This document shows positions 52,114-60,169 of a DNA stretch of 64,000 nucleotides, piece after piece (within the stretch, counting starts at the first letter, position 1; each line of letters starts with the position of its first letter). The translations under genes were made by a program, and so were the position numbers. The notes under the pieces were generated by a model. The model was not told the origin of the DNA, searched no databases, and saw only the letters and a program-made list of their open reading frames with translations. Source of the stretch: DATKRB01 sp963794215 (GTDB taxonomy: Bacteria; Actinomycetota; Acidimicrobiia; Acidimicrobiales; RAAP-2); the NCBI GenBank assembly GCA_963794215.1, contig CAWCCQ010000008.1:1-64000 (forward strand), in the 5' to 3' direction.

Positions 52114-52959
52114 ATGGCAAACCCTACCGGTGACCGCGTCGACAAGCTGACCAGCGCACACGCTGATCTGGTCGCAGCAGTCGAGTCGCTAACGAGCGGT
52201 GAGGACTGGCAACGAATGCTCGACACCGCGTCTCGCTTCCATCGCTACAGCGCGAACAACGTCTTTCTGATCATGCTGCAACGTCCCGAGGCGAGCAGGG
52301 TCGCTGGCTACCGCACCTGGCAGAAGCTGGGCCGACAGGTTCGCAAGGGTGAGCGTGGAATCCGCATCCTGGCGCCCTGCACGTACCGCTACAAGACGAC
52401 TGACGACAGCGGCGACGAGTCGACCCACATGGGCATTCGTGGATTCACCACAACGACCGTCTTCGATCTCGCCCAGACGGACGGGACGGACCTTCCGGAC
52501 GTTCGTCCCGCTCTGCTCGATGGGGACGCTGTAGGCGGCTTGTGGAACGCCCTGGCGGCGCAGGTGAAGCACGCCGGCTACACGCTTGAGCGTGGCGACT
52601 GCGGCGGTGCGAACGGCCGCACCGATCACAGCGTTCGAACCGTGCGGGTGCGCGACGACGTCAGCGAGGCCCCGGCGACCAAGACGCTGTGCCACGAACT
52701 GGCGCACGTGCTCCTGCATCCGGACAACGCGGCCTACTTCGGTTGCCGTGGACGCTCGGAGGTCGAAGCCGAGAGCGTGGCATTCCTCGTTTGCCAGTCG
52801 GTCGGGTTGTCGACGGACGGCTACTCGTGGCCCTACATCGCCCACTGGAGCAACGGAGATGCCACGGTCGTTCGCCAGACCGCGGACAGGGTCCTGACGG
52901 CCGTACGGACGATCCTGGGCGGTCTTGATCCGTCTCAGGACCTCGAGGCGGTGGCGTAG
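52114..52959 (+). CDS. ardC: ArdC-like antirestriction protein
   Basis: The product is 281 aa from ATG 52114, preceded by AGGAGGT. An N-terminal ssDNA-binding half (WQRMLDTASRFHRYSANNVF, LIMLQRPEASRVAGYRTWQK, QVRKGERGIRILAPCTYRYK) is followed by a zincin domain with ATKTLCHELAHVLLHPDNAA (HExxH) and EVEAESVAFLVCQSVG (third ligand Glu). ArdC proteins coat incoming single-stranded DNA and protect it from restriction in the recipient. The recombinase starts directly at its stop (TAGATGG), so they form one operon. Confidence 0.88.
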   Translation: MANPTGDRVDKLTSAHADLVAAVESLTSGEDWQRMLDTASRFHRYSANNVFLIMLQRPEASRVAGYRTWQKLGRQVRKGERGIRILAPCTYRYKTTDDSGDESTHMGIRGFTTTTVFDLAQTDGTDLPDVRPALLDGDAVGGLWNALAAQVKHAGYTLERGDCGGANGRTDHSVRTVRVRDDVSEAPATKTLCHELAHVLLHPDNAAYFGCRGRSEVEAESVAFLVCQSVGLSTDGYSWPYIAHWSNGDATVVRQTADRVLTAVRTILGGLDPSQDLEAVA

Positions 52960-53646
52960 ATGGCGCCTCGCAAGACGAAACGTGACGCTGGGGGCCCCTT
53001 GTGGGTCCTCGGCTACACGCGCGTCAGCACTGAGGAGCAGGGACGAAGCGGAGCCGGTCTGGCCGCCCAACGTTCAGCTATCCGCGACGCCTCCAAGAGC
53101 CGCGGTTACGAGCTCCTCAAGATCGTGGAGGACGCCGGTCACTCAGCGAAGTCACTCGAGCGGCCGGGCATCACCTCGGTGCTTGCCGATCTCGACGCCG
53201 GGCGCGCCGATGCGCTCATTGTCGCCAAGCTGGACAGGCTCTCGCGGTCACTTCTCGACTTCGCCGGCCTGATGGAGCGGGGCAGACGTCAGGGCTGGGC
53301 ACTGGTGGCCCTGGACCTTGGAGTGGACACGTCCACGCCAGCCGGGGAGATGATGGCCAACGTGCTCGCGACCTTCGCCCAGTTCGAACGGAGGATGATC
53401 GGGCAACGAACTAAGGACGCGCTTGCTCAGAAGCGAGCCTCGGGAGTACGCCTTGGGCGACCTCGCAGCCTGCCCGACGCAGTGGCGGAAGCCATCGCGG
53501 AGGATCGGGCGAGGGGTCTGACCCTCCAGGCCATCGCCGATCGGCTCAACAACCAGGGAGTGCCCACGTCCCACGGTGGCGCGCTATGGCGCCCGAGCAG
53601 CGTGACGGCCGTTCTGGCCAGCGTCGAACGTGAGAATGCCCGGTGA
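52960..53646 (+). CDS. Small serine recombinase (resolvase/invertase)
   Basis: The product is 228 aa. The N-terminal catalytic domain has VLGYTRVSTEEQGRSGAGLA with the nucleophile Ser (YTRVS), LDAGRADALIVAKLDRLSRS (Arg pair) and DTSTPAGEMMANVLATFAQF followed by ERRMIGQRTKDAL. The C-terminal HTH is LTLQAIADRLNNQGVPTSHG. Small-subunit length and lack of a zinc ribbon suit a resolvase, perhaps for stability or inversion of the element. Two palindromes lie about 100 bp downstream and could be its site. Confidence 0.92.
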   Translation: MAPRKTKRDAGGPLWVLGYTRVSTEEQGRSGAGLAAQRSAIRDASKSRGYELLKIVEDAGHSAKSLERPGITSVLADLDAGRADALIVAKLDRLSRSLLDFAGLMERGRRQGWALVALDLGVDTSTPAGEMMANVLATFAQFERRMIGQRTKDALAQKRASGVRLGRPRSLPDAVAEAIAEDRARGLTLQAIADRLNNQGVPTSHGGALWRPSSVTAVLASVERENAR

Positions 53647-54065
53647 TGGACCCCGTATTGGGGAAGTGTCGCCTCATCTCGAGGCAGTCCACAAGGGATT
53701 ACGCAGGACTTATGTGTGATGATGCATTAATAGTCAGCATTGGGGCGATCGAGAGCGAGTCGCTCAGCGATCGCTGACTGATCCAACGATCGGCTGGGAT
53801 GCGTTGTCATACATTGCAATACACCCTGTGTAATACACGTTCAGGTGACCAGGTCGGTATAGCAGTAAGTGGATATGGCGCCGTTGGGCTGGACGTTTGC
53901 TCGTTCCACCAGGTTCGCCCGAGACCGTGCTGTGGTGCGTCGTGCTGCCCGCTATACGTCCGAACGGGGAACTGGCGCACTGGGGACTCGCAGTTGTTCA
54001 CGATGAATACGGACTGACCGCGGATTCCCCGCCCTTTGTGACCAGGTAGGACCTGGAACAAACGA
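53647..54065. other. Gap after the recombinase with nested palindromes
   Basis: GAGCGAGTCGCTC (53753-53765) and TCAGCGATCGCTGA (53764-53777) overlap by two bases, giving two adjacent palindromes 106 bp after the recombinase. They are candidate recombination subsites. No gene is supported in the rest. Confidence 0.4.
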
Positions 54066-54284
54066 TCACGTATGGACGAGCATCCGAAGGTCCTCGAGTC
54101 CCTCGCGGTGCCTGTCACACGACCAGACGGCGAAGACCTTGCCCTCGGTTGTCCGGAACCGCCCGCGCCATTGGACGAGTTCAGGACAGTGCAGGACGTG
54201 GCCACCCTTGCCGGGATTTGGGTCGTAGATCATCCGCCAGCACCGCCCCGCCTGGGAGAAGAAACCGCTCGGCTCAGCTGTCAC
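54066..54284 (-). CDS. Small Cys/Trp-containing hypothetical protein (72 aa)
   Basis: MTAEPSGFFSQAGRCWRMIY, DPNPGKGGHVLHCPELVQWR, GRFRTTEGKVFAVWSCDRHR and EGLEDLRML form a typical actinobacterial mobile-element small protein with C..HC..C residues that may hold a metal. I do not know the function. It closes the minus-strand defence-like operon, 47 bp after the third gene. Confidence 0.6.
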   Translation of the reverse strand: MTAEPSGFFSQAGRCWRMIYDPNPGKGGHVLHCPELVQWRGRFRTTEGKVFAVWSCDRHREGLEDLRMLVHT

Positions 54285-54331
54285 TCACGAGCACCGTAGC
54301 CCTCCGGTGATCATCTGGTCCGTCGGGCTAA

Positions 54332-54973
54332 TCAGAGCGTTCGGAGCTCCGGCGCCCCGGTCAACACGAACCGGATGAACCGTTCGCCATATGGGCTGAC
54401 CTTCCATTCGGGACCGATCGTGCCGATCGACCCCGGGACGGACACATCTCGGACCAGGCCCTCGCGAACCAGCGCGGCAAGGAGGGGGTCAATCGTCTCG
54501 GCAATAGCAGGCCATTGGCTCGCGAGGCTCTCAGTCGGCGTTCCACCGCTGGCGGAGAGGAGTCCCACCCCTACTGGTGCTACGGGCTCCATGACGAGGC
54601 GCAGCAGTTTCATATGCACGGCCTCGATGTCGTCGAGCGTTCTGACGAACAACGGAACGTCGTCGATCGTCACGTTCTCGTCCCCCATGATGCCAACGGC
54701 AGCGGCCCGCGCTAGCAGCTTGCGTTTGGAGTCATCGGTCGCCCGTGCTCCAGCCGAAAAACCAGCGGCCACCGTCTCGGCCGCGACATCGTTATTCTCG
54801 AGCCGCCTACGGAGTTCATCAGGCGCCATGCCCACCAAAGCCTCGAAGTGTGCAGCCCATTGCTTGGCCGACCTTTGGCGTCGTGCGCCGATACCTCCGA
54901 GTGCAGCACCTGTCGCAGCGAGCCCTTCAAGCCACTCCGGAACGTTTCCCCATTGGACGAGATCTTGCGGCAT
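54332..54973 (-). CDS. Uncharacterised third gene of the HipA-HIRAN operon
   Basis: The product is 213 aa. It contains a short glycine-rich hydrophobic stretch (LAATGAALGGIGARRQRSAK) that could be membrane-associated, a helical middle (FEALVGMAPDELRRRLENND, DDSKRKLLARAAAVGIMGDE) and a C-terminal part resembling a winged helix: DPLLAALVREGLVRDVSVPG, PEWKVSPYGERFIRFVLTG. No known family is certain. It lies 44 bp downstream of the HIRAN gene on the same strand, so it is likely co-expressed. Confidence 0.6.
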   Translation of the reverse strand: MPQDLVQWGNVPEWLEGLAATGAALGGIGARRQRSAKQWAAHFEALVGMAPDELRRRLENNDVAAETVAAGFSAGARATDDSKRKLLARAAAVGIMGDENVTIDDVPLFVRTLDDIEAVHMKLLRLVMEPVAPVGVGLLSASGGTPTESLASQWPAIAETIDPLLAALVREGLVRDVSVPGSIGTIGPEWKVSPYGERFIRFVLTGAPELRTL

Positions 54974-55017
54974 GATGCAGCCCCCACGGGGTGTCGAAGC
55001 AGGATGGAAAGCCTCGA

Positions 55018-55806
55018 CTAGGTGGCGTCGACTACCTCAAACTCAGGACGGTCAAAGAGCCATACAGTCTCGGCAGGCCATTGCGTGCGCAGCACACACA
55101 GCAGACGGAGATGGAGTGGCCCATCGCTCGCTCCGACATGCTCAACCTGAACCTCAATCACGTCTGGCCCAAGCGACGCGAGGGGCTCTCGAACGAGCCC
55201 AGAGAGGTAGCGAGGCACCCAGCCGAGCAAATGCCTGCCGTCGTCACGAAGCACTACAGCGTGGACATCCACAGGGTTTTGAGAGTCGAGCATTATGTAG
55301 AGCCGTTCCCCAATTTGGAGGGAGCCGATCGCCTCTTGGGCGCCGGGGAAGTGACGGATGCCATGAACGAGGAAACGGCAACGCGCGATCCCGTCGTGAA
55401 GCGAAGGCTCAGGAAATACCTCGACGGTGTCGGTCTGACGGCGACCCTCACTCCGCGCGAGCACCTCGAATGGATCGGCATCAGGAAGGAGCCCAAGGGC
55501 CTGAACGAAGCTCGGATAGTCGGAGCGCGAGCGTGGCATGAGCCGGTTCTCGAACAGCGGGAACAACTCCCGCGAGCGATAGGTCCGGTCGAGGTCGGGA
55601 AAACTAACGAACGGCTGAAAGCCCTTGAGCATCTCAGCACGACGCAAGTAGCGGAACTCATGGACGACTTCGCCTTCGGGCGCGACACGATCAAGGCGGC
55701 CGACAGGCTCGATTGAGCGCGACTCAGGGTCCTGCCAGGATACGTAGAGTCGAGCCCTATCCACCGCCGAGGAGGCGTAGGGTTCAACGAGAGCTATTGA
55801 GCTCAT
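55018..55806 (-). CDS. HipA N-terminal-like plus HIRAN domain protein
   Basis: The product is 262 aa from ATG 55806. Residues about 15-120 resemble the HipA N-subdomain 1: VSWQDPESRSIEPVGRLDRV, HEFRYLRRAEMLKGFQPFVS, YRSRELFPLFENRLMPRSRS, LARSEGRRQTDTVEVFPE. Residues about 145-215 form a HIRAN domain: FLVHGIRHFPGAQEAIGSLQ, GERLYIMLDSQNPVDVHAVV, GRHLLGWVPRYLSGLVREP. HIRAN domains bind DNA ends or stalled-fork-like structures. It lies 44 bp after the kinase gene and probably forms a complex with it. Confidence 0.8.
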   Translation of the reverse strand: MSSIALVEPYASSAVDRARLYVSWQDPESRSIEPVGRLDRVAPEGEVVHEFRYLRRAEMLKGFQPFVSFPDLDRTYRSRELFPLFENRLMPRSRSDYPSFVQALGLLPDADPFEVLARSEGRRQTDTVEVFPEPSLHDGIARCRFLVHGIRHFPGAQEAIGSLQIGERLYIMLDSQNPVDVHAVVLRDDGRHLLGWVPRYLSGLVREPLASLGPDVIEVQVEHVGASDGPLHLRLLCVLRTQWPAETVWLFDRPEFEVVDAT

Positions 55807-55850
55807 CGAGCAGCCTCCTTCTATTGACGCCCATCAGTCTGACGCAGAAC

Positions 55851-56732
55851 TTACGGGAGGGGGTGTGACATCCTCTCCGCCGGCACCCTGTCTACCAGCT
55901 CGTTTAGGGCATCCGTATCGAGGGACTCCAGCCTGGCGCGGTAGAGGTCGATTGAGTCGCCCCCACAGAGCCCGAGAGCTCTCGACGCCAACTCCACCAG
56001 TCGCGGGCGGCCAAAGAAGTAGCGACACTCGCCGCGCTCGGCATAGGCGTCAACGGTTCGGTTGACGTCTCGAGTGTCAAGCCTGTCCGATCTCTCCCGG
56101 TCGGCTAGCTGGAAGCCCAGGCTCGAGGCGTGATCGAAGGTGGCAGCCAGTTTCGGAGCCTCCCCGGAGGTACTTTCCAGGATCCCCCAGTTGCCGTGAT
56201 GCCTATCGGTGTTGGCAACAAGGGCGTCAAGCAATAGGTAGCCGGCAAAGGTAGAACATGCGTCAGCCGAACCTGCCGATGGGGGCGGCGTCACACCCAG
56301 GGCGCGCAGTGCGCCAAACACTGCCTCCACCGTGTAACCAGGTAGGTCACGAAGTTGGGTAGTCCCCGGGTAGTCAGGGTCTTGGTCCGCCAGCACGACG
56401 TTGCCGAGGACAAGGTTCCGATCTCCAGACACGTCGCGGGAGATGATCCCCAGGACCCCCGACCGTTGAGCGAATTCGACTTGGGCCGCTGGGATGCTCA
56501 AACGCTGAGCGACTTGAGAGACGACCTTCTCAGCCCAATCGTCGCCCTTCGCGAACTGCCGCCCTTCCTCGCGCTGCCAGGTACGGGGCTTGAACAACCA
56601 CTTGCCGTCGGAAAATGGCCCAGGATCGGGCGCACCGAGCCAAATCTTGTCTGGCTTGCTGCCCATAACCTCGACGCCAAGCACCACCCAGCCGCTCACG
56701 TTCACAACCGCGTCGAGGGGCACGTCGGCCAC
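55851..56732 (-). CDS. HipA-like Ser/Thr kinase lacking the N-subdomain (HipT-like)
   Basis: The product is 293 aa from GTG 56732. KWLFKPRTWQREEGRQFAKG carries the ATP-binding Lys, LLLDALVANTDRHHGNWGIL holds the catalytic Asp and metal-binding Asn (D-x4-N), and AATFDHASSLGFQL the DFD-type Asp. The HipA N-terminal subdomain is absent from this protein and present instead in the next gene. No HipB-type HTH antitoxin is encoded nearby. The gene is divergent from the integrase, with starts 64 bp apart. Confidence 0.82.
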   Translation of the reverse strand: MADVPLDAVVNVSGWVVLGVEVMGSKPDKIWLGAPDPGPFSDGKWLFKPRTWQREEGRQFAKGDDWAEKVVSQVAQRLSIPAAQVEFAQRSGVLGIISRDVSGDRNLVLGNVVLADQDPDYPGTTQLRDLPGYTVEAVFGALRALGVTPPPSAGSADACSTFAGYLLLDALVANTDRHHGNWGILESTSGEAPKLAATFDHASSLGFQLADRERSDRLDTRDVNRTVDAYAERGECRYFFGRPRLVELASRALGLCGGDSIDLYRARLESLDTDALNELVDRVPAERMSHPLP

Positions 56733-56796
56733 TCTTCCACAGGGGTGGCTCCGTGCCCGAAATTCGCAAGTCGCCACAAGACTAGGTTCCGACCTG

Positions 56797-57945
56797 GTGG
56801 CCCAGATCATCAAGCGGAAGACGGCAACCGGCGAGAACCGGTACGACGTCAGGACTCGCATCGATGGCAGGGTCGTAACCAGGACTTTCAAGAAGCGGAA
56901 GGACGCGGACAACTACTCCAACACCATCGAAGCCGACAAGCTCCGCGGAGTCGTGATCGACCCGAGACGATCCCGAGTCACGGTCACCGACCTCTCGAAG
57001 GCGTGGCTGGCCTCCAACCCAACGAAGCGGCCCGACACCCGAGCTACCGACGACTCGCACCTACGAGCTCATCTGATCCCGGCCATCGGGCAACAGAGGA
57101 TCTCGAGCGTCACCCCTGGCCAGCTTCAGGACCTCGTGAACGAGCTGTCAGGCCGCCTTGCGCCAAAGACTGTCGGACGCATCTACGGCGTCGCCCGGGC
57201 GATGTTCGCCTACGCCGTAGCTACCGACAGGCTGGCCCGCTCACCGTGCCGGGGCGTCAAGCTCCCCCGCGTTGAGGTCAGGGCGCGAAAGGTTCCCAGT
57301 CCAGAGGAAGTTGGCGGCGTCGCAGAGGCGACTCCTGCCCAATACCGGGCGATGGTCTATCTGGGCGCTGACCTCGGACTCCGGTTCTCCGAAGTGGCGG
57401 GCCTTCGGCTCGGAAGTCTTGATCTGCCGGGCCAGGCTCTGAGCATCGTCGAGACGGTGACCCGGGACTCGAAGGGGTCGCCAGTGATCGGGCCACCCAA
57501 GTCCAAAGCATCGCGGCGGACGGTGGCTGTCCCAACTCCTCTGGCTGCGGTCCTGCAGGACCACGTTCGCTCGCAGGCACTTGAGGGCCCGGGCGCACTC
57601 CTCTTCACTGACTCTGGAGGTGGCCCACTGCGGTACGCGAATTGGCGCAACCGGGTTTGGCTGCCGGCTTGCAGGTCAGCCAAGGTTCCTGGCCTGGGCT
57701 TTCACGACCTCCGCCGAGCTTCGGCGACGGCGCTGGTTCTCGATGGGGTCGACCTGAGGACCGCTGGGGCCAGGTTGGGCCATTCCGACTCCCGACTGAC
57801 CCTTGAACTCTACGCCCAGGTGGTCGCAGACGCCGATCGAGCCGCAGCCGACAGCCTAGGGGATCGTTTCATGAACGTCCCGCGCGATGCACGTGCGAAG
57901 AAGAGGAAGACCAAGGGGAAGAGCAGAGCAAAATCTAGGCCTTGA
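56797..57945 (+). CDS. Tyrosine integrase of the tRNA-Ala island
   Basis: The product is 382 aa from GTG 56797 (AQIIKRKTATGENRYDVRTR); the frame is open to 56590. A SAM-like domain (VTDLSKAWLASNPTKRPDTR) precedes a catalytic domain with LGLRFSEVAGLRLGSLDL (Arg), FHDLRRASATALVLDGVDL (His-x-x-Arg), RLGHSDSRLTLELYAQVVAD (His, Tyr). A Lys/Arg-rich tail closes it. The stop is 16 bp from the 3' end of tRNA-Ala, the normal integration geometry for 3'-end-targeting integrases. Confidence 0.92.
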   Translation: MAQIIKRKTATGENRYDVRTRIDGRVVTRTFKKRKDADNYSNTIEADKLRGVVIDPRRSRVTVTDLSKAWLASNPTKRPDTRATDDSHLRAHLIPAIGQQRISSVTPGQLQDLVNELSGRLAPKTVGRIYGVARAMFAYAVATDRLARSPCRGVKLPRVEVRARKVPSPEEVGGVAEATPAQYRAMVYLGADLGLRFSEVAGLRLGSLDLPGQALSIVETVTRDSKGSPVIGPPKSKASRRTVAVPTPLAAVLQDHVRSQALEGPGALLFTDSGGGPLRYANWRNRVWLPACRSAKVPGLGFHDLRRASATALVLDGVDLRTAGARLGHSDSRLTLELYAQVVADADRAAADSLGDRFMNVPRDARAKKRKTKGKSRAKSRP

Positions 57946-57961
57946 GCAGGTGGTTAACGGG

Positions 57962-58034
57962 TGGAGGTGAGCGGACTCGAACCGCCGACTTCTACGTTGC
58001 GAACGTAGCGCTCTGCCAACTGAGCTACACCCCC
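57962..58034 (-). tRNA. tRNA-Ala (anticodon CGC)
   Basis: The minus strand folds as a cloverleaf: acceptor GGGGGTG with CACCTCC (one G-U), D arm AGCTCAGTTGGCAGAGCG, anticodon stem CTACG/CGTAG around loop TTCGCAA (anticodon CGC), and a T arm with GGTTCGAGTCC. A73 is encoded and CCA is not. Intact. It is the likely attachment site of the adjacent island. Confidence 0.95.
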
Positions 58035-58087
58035 GTGCCGGGGTCCACAGGATACCCGGCTCGGCACCGGGGCGATCCCCGCTACCC

Positions 58088-58950
58088 TCAGCGACCCCCG
58101 GCGGCCTCACGCAAGTCTTCGGGCCAGTCCTCGTCGTCACCGACCTCGGCGTAGAACGCCTCGAACTGCGCCCACCGGACGGACTGGGTCGACGGATCTC
58201 CCCCCGCACGGCACCCGCGGCGTGCCGGGCCCGGCGCCCGATGCCGTCGAGCTCTGCCTCCTGGTCCGGGTTCCAGTCGTCCTCGGAGCGTCGCTGACGG
58301 ATCGCCGCCTGACGGGCAGGGCCGGCAGTGCGACCGACGGTCGGCGGCGGGCTGCGCCGTCGCCCCTCTTCGAGCAACCCGAGCCAGCGGGCGTAGAGGG
58401 CCAGCGCCCCGTAGACGACCAGCACGGCACCAACCGTGGCGGTCGCAGCCCATGCCAGGCGGTACGGACGGTCGAGTCCCAGCGCACCGGTCGACGCGAC
58501 TACGCCGACCAACAGTCCGAACGTCACGCGCCGTCGACGTCGAGCAAGGTTGCGTCCATGTTCGAGGCTCGACCTCGGTCGCACATCGCCCCCGAGCGCC
58601 CGAGCTCCCTCTGTAGGGCGCGGCGGGAGACCCGGATCGAGCGGCGACGAGCCGACGAGCGGCCCTGCATCCTCCAACTCCACGTTGGGCTCGAGCAAGA
58701 CGAGCGACGGACGGCCTGGCATGCTCGTGACCGCCGGAAGGCTCGAAGGAAGGCCGTCACGCCCGTTGCCGGCGTCGGCGGTCTGCAACCGGAACGCAGG
58801 CGAAACCAGCTTCGGGCCCGTGTGCTCGAGCGTATGCAGTTCGTGGTGGAACGAGGCAATGGAGGTCCCGGCGCGCCGACCGGATAGCTTCTTCCACGCG
58901 CTCGGAGCCAGTATGACGAGCCACACCGCAGCGAGGATTGCCAGGATCAC
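58088..58950 (-). pseudogene. Actinobacterial membrane protein, one frameshift
   Basis: GTG 58950 follows GGGGAGAG. The N-terminal helix is VILAILAAVWLVILAPSAW, and a further helix pair is RRRVTFGLLVGVVASTGALG and LAWAATATVGAVLVVYGALA. The first frame runs to about 58,205. After a shift at a G6 run the second frame ends TQSVRWAQFEAFYAEVGDDE and LREAAGGR. The joined protein (about 287 aa) resembles an actinobacterial Sec-like or wall-associated membrane protein of unknown role. Given the homopolymer, it may really be intact. Confidence 0.6.
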
Positions 58951-59053
58951 CGGCGTCTCTCCCCTCGACCTCGTTCGGTGCAAAACCCTAACGACGACGG
59001 TCAGGTACAGGGTGGATACTCCATCGGCGCGCCCGACGCGCGTCAGGGTTTGG

Positions 59054-59842
59054 TCAGCCGGCCGCCCGGCACCACCACCGTCGACCGTCGCGCCCGACGG
59101 CCACGTCGACCGAAAAGCACTCCGACACTGCAGCGGAGACGAACGTCTCCTCGATGGGGCCACGTGCCAGCAGCACGCCGCCGCGCATCAGCGCCACGTG
59201 GGTGATCCCCTCGGGGATCTCCTCGGCGTGGTGGGTCACGAGCACGAGCGACGGTGTGTCGGGGTTGGTGGCCAAGGCGGAGAGCCTCGTCACGAGACGC
59301 TCGCGTGCCCCGAGGTCGAGGCCGGCGGCCGGCTCATCGAGCAGGAGGAGCTCGGGGCTCGCCATCAGCGCCCGGGCCAGAAGCGTCTGCTGGCGCTCAC
59401 CCTCGGAGATGACGGCGAACGCACGACTGGCGACAGCGGGGTGCACTCCTGCCATTTCCAGCAGCCGGTCCGCCTGGTCCCACTCTTGTGCGCTGTACTC
59501 CCGCCACCAAGGTTCGAGTGCGCCGTCGGTGCCGGTCACCACCACCTCGCGGGCCGTCAGCGCCGGGCGCAGCTGGCGCAGGACCGAGCCGCTCACCAAC
59601 GCGATCCGGCCTCGCAGAGTTCGGACGTCAACTCGTCCCAATCGCTCCCCGAGCACCTCGACGACGCCGCGGGTGGGCCACAGCCGGGCTCCGGCGACGG
59701 ACAGCAACGTGGTCTTGCCCGAGCCGTTGGGCCCGAGAATCGCCCAACGCTCCCCGACCCGAACCGTCCAGTGGACGCCGTCGACGAGCGGGATACCGTC
59801 GCGTACGACCGCGACGTCGGTGAGGGCGACGACCTCGTCCAC
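59054..59842 (-). CDS. ABC transporter ATP-binding protein
   Basis: The product is 262 aa. Walker A GPNGSGKTTLLSVAGARLW, Q-loop region RGRIALVSGSVLRQL, signature-like ISEGERQQTLLARALMASPE, Walker B LLLLDEPAAGLDLGARERL, H-loop LVLVTHHAEEIPEGITHVAL. No membrane partner lies next to it. The family includes molybdate/iron-type YhiH-like soluble ATPases. It is 6 bp from the next small gene on the same strand. Confidence 0.92.
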   Translation of the reverse strand: MDEVVALTDVAVVRDGIPLVDGVHWTVRVGERWAILGPNGSGKTTLLSVAGARLWPTRGVVEVLGERLGRVDVRTLRGRIALVSGSVLRQLRPALTAREVVVTGTDGALEPWWREYSAQEWDQADRLLEMAGVHPAVASRAFAVISEGERQQTLLARALMASPELLLLDEPAAGLDLGARERLVTRLSALATNPDTPSLVLVTHHAEEIPEGITHVALMRGGVLLARGPIEETFVSAAVSECFSVDVAVGRDGRRWWCRAAG

Positions 59843-59848
59843 CTCAGC

Positions 59849-60169
59849 TCAGCGTGCCAACCGCCGGTCGATCCGGCCGATCAACCCCGAGCAGCACTGC
59901 CCCCAGGTGCGCTCCCCGGCCAACCAGAGCCACAGCTCCCGCCGGTAGGCGAGCACGATCGGACCGAAACCTTCTTCACTCATGCCCGCGACGGCCAGCA
60001 CCCGCCAACGCGACCACAGCCAGGGAACTATCCCATCCTCGGCAACGAGCACCTCATTCAGCTCACGACCATCCAAGACGGTGTGGAGCCACCCGACCTT
60101 GCGCTCGACGGGTTCCTCAGGGACGTGGAGCCGGGGGAGCTCGGTTGCCCAAGCGGTAGCGACCGTCAC
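59849..60169 (-). CDS. Hypothetical protein (106 aa)
   Basis: Contains HTVLDGRELNEVLVAEDGIV, PWLWSRWRVLAVAGMSEEGF and RRELWLWLAGERTWGQC. The start overlaps the FrhB-like stop by 4 nt (60166-60169), so it is co-translated in the sulfite-reduction operon. No family is recognised; Trp-rich and basic. Confidence 0.6.
   Translation of the reverse strand: MTVATAWATELPRLHVPEEPVERKVGWLHTVLDGRELNEVLVAEDGIVPWLWSRWRVLAVAGMSEEGFGPIVLAYRRELWLWLAGERTWGQCCSGLIGRIDRRLAR

Noticed and set aside
57856..59163. 435-residue minus-strand ORF covering tRNA-Ala
   Set aside because: The C-terminal part reads through an intact tRNA gene and into the integrase end. Only the part from 58950 down to about 58205 is protein-like, and the true end is in another frame at 58088.
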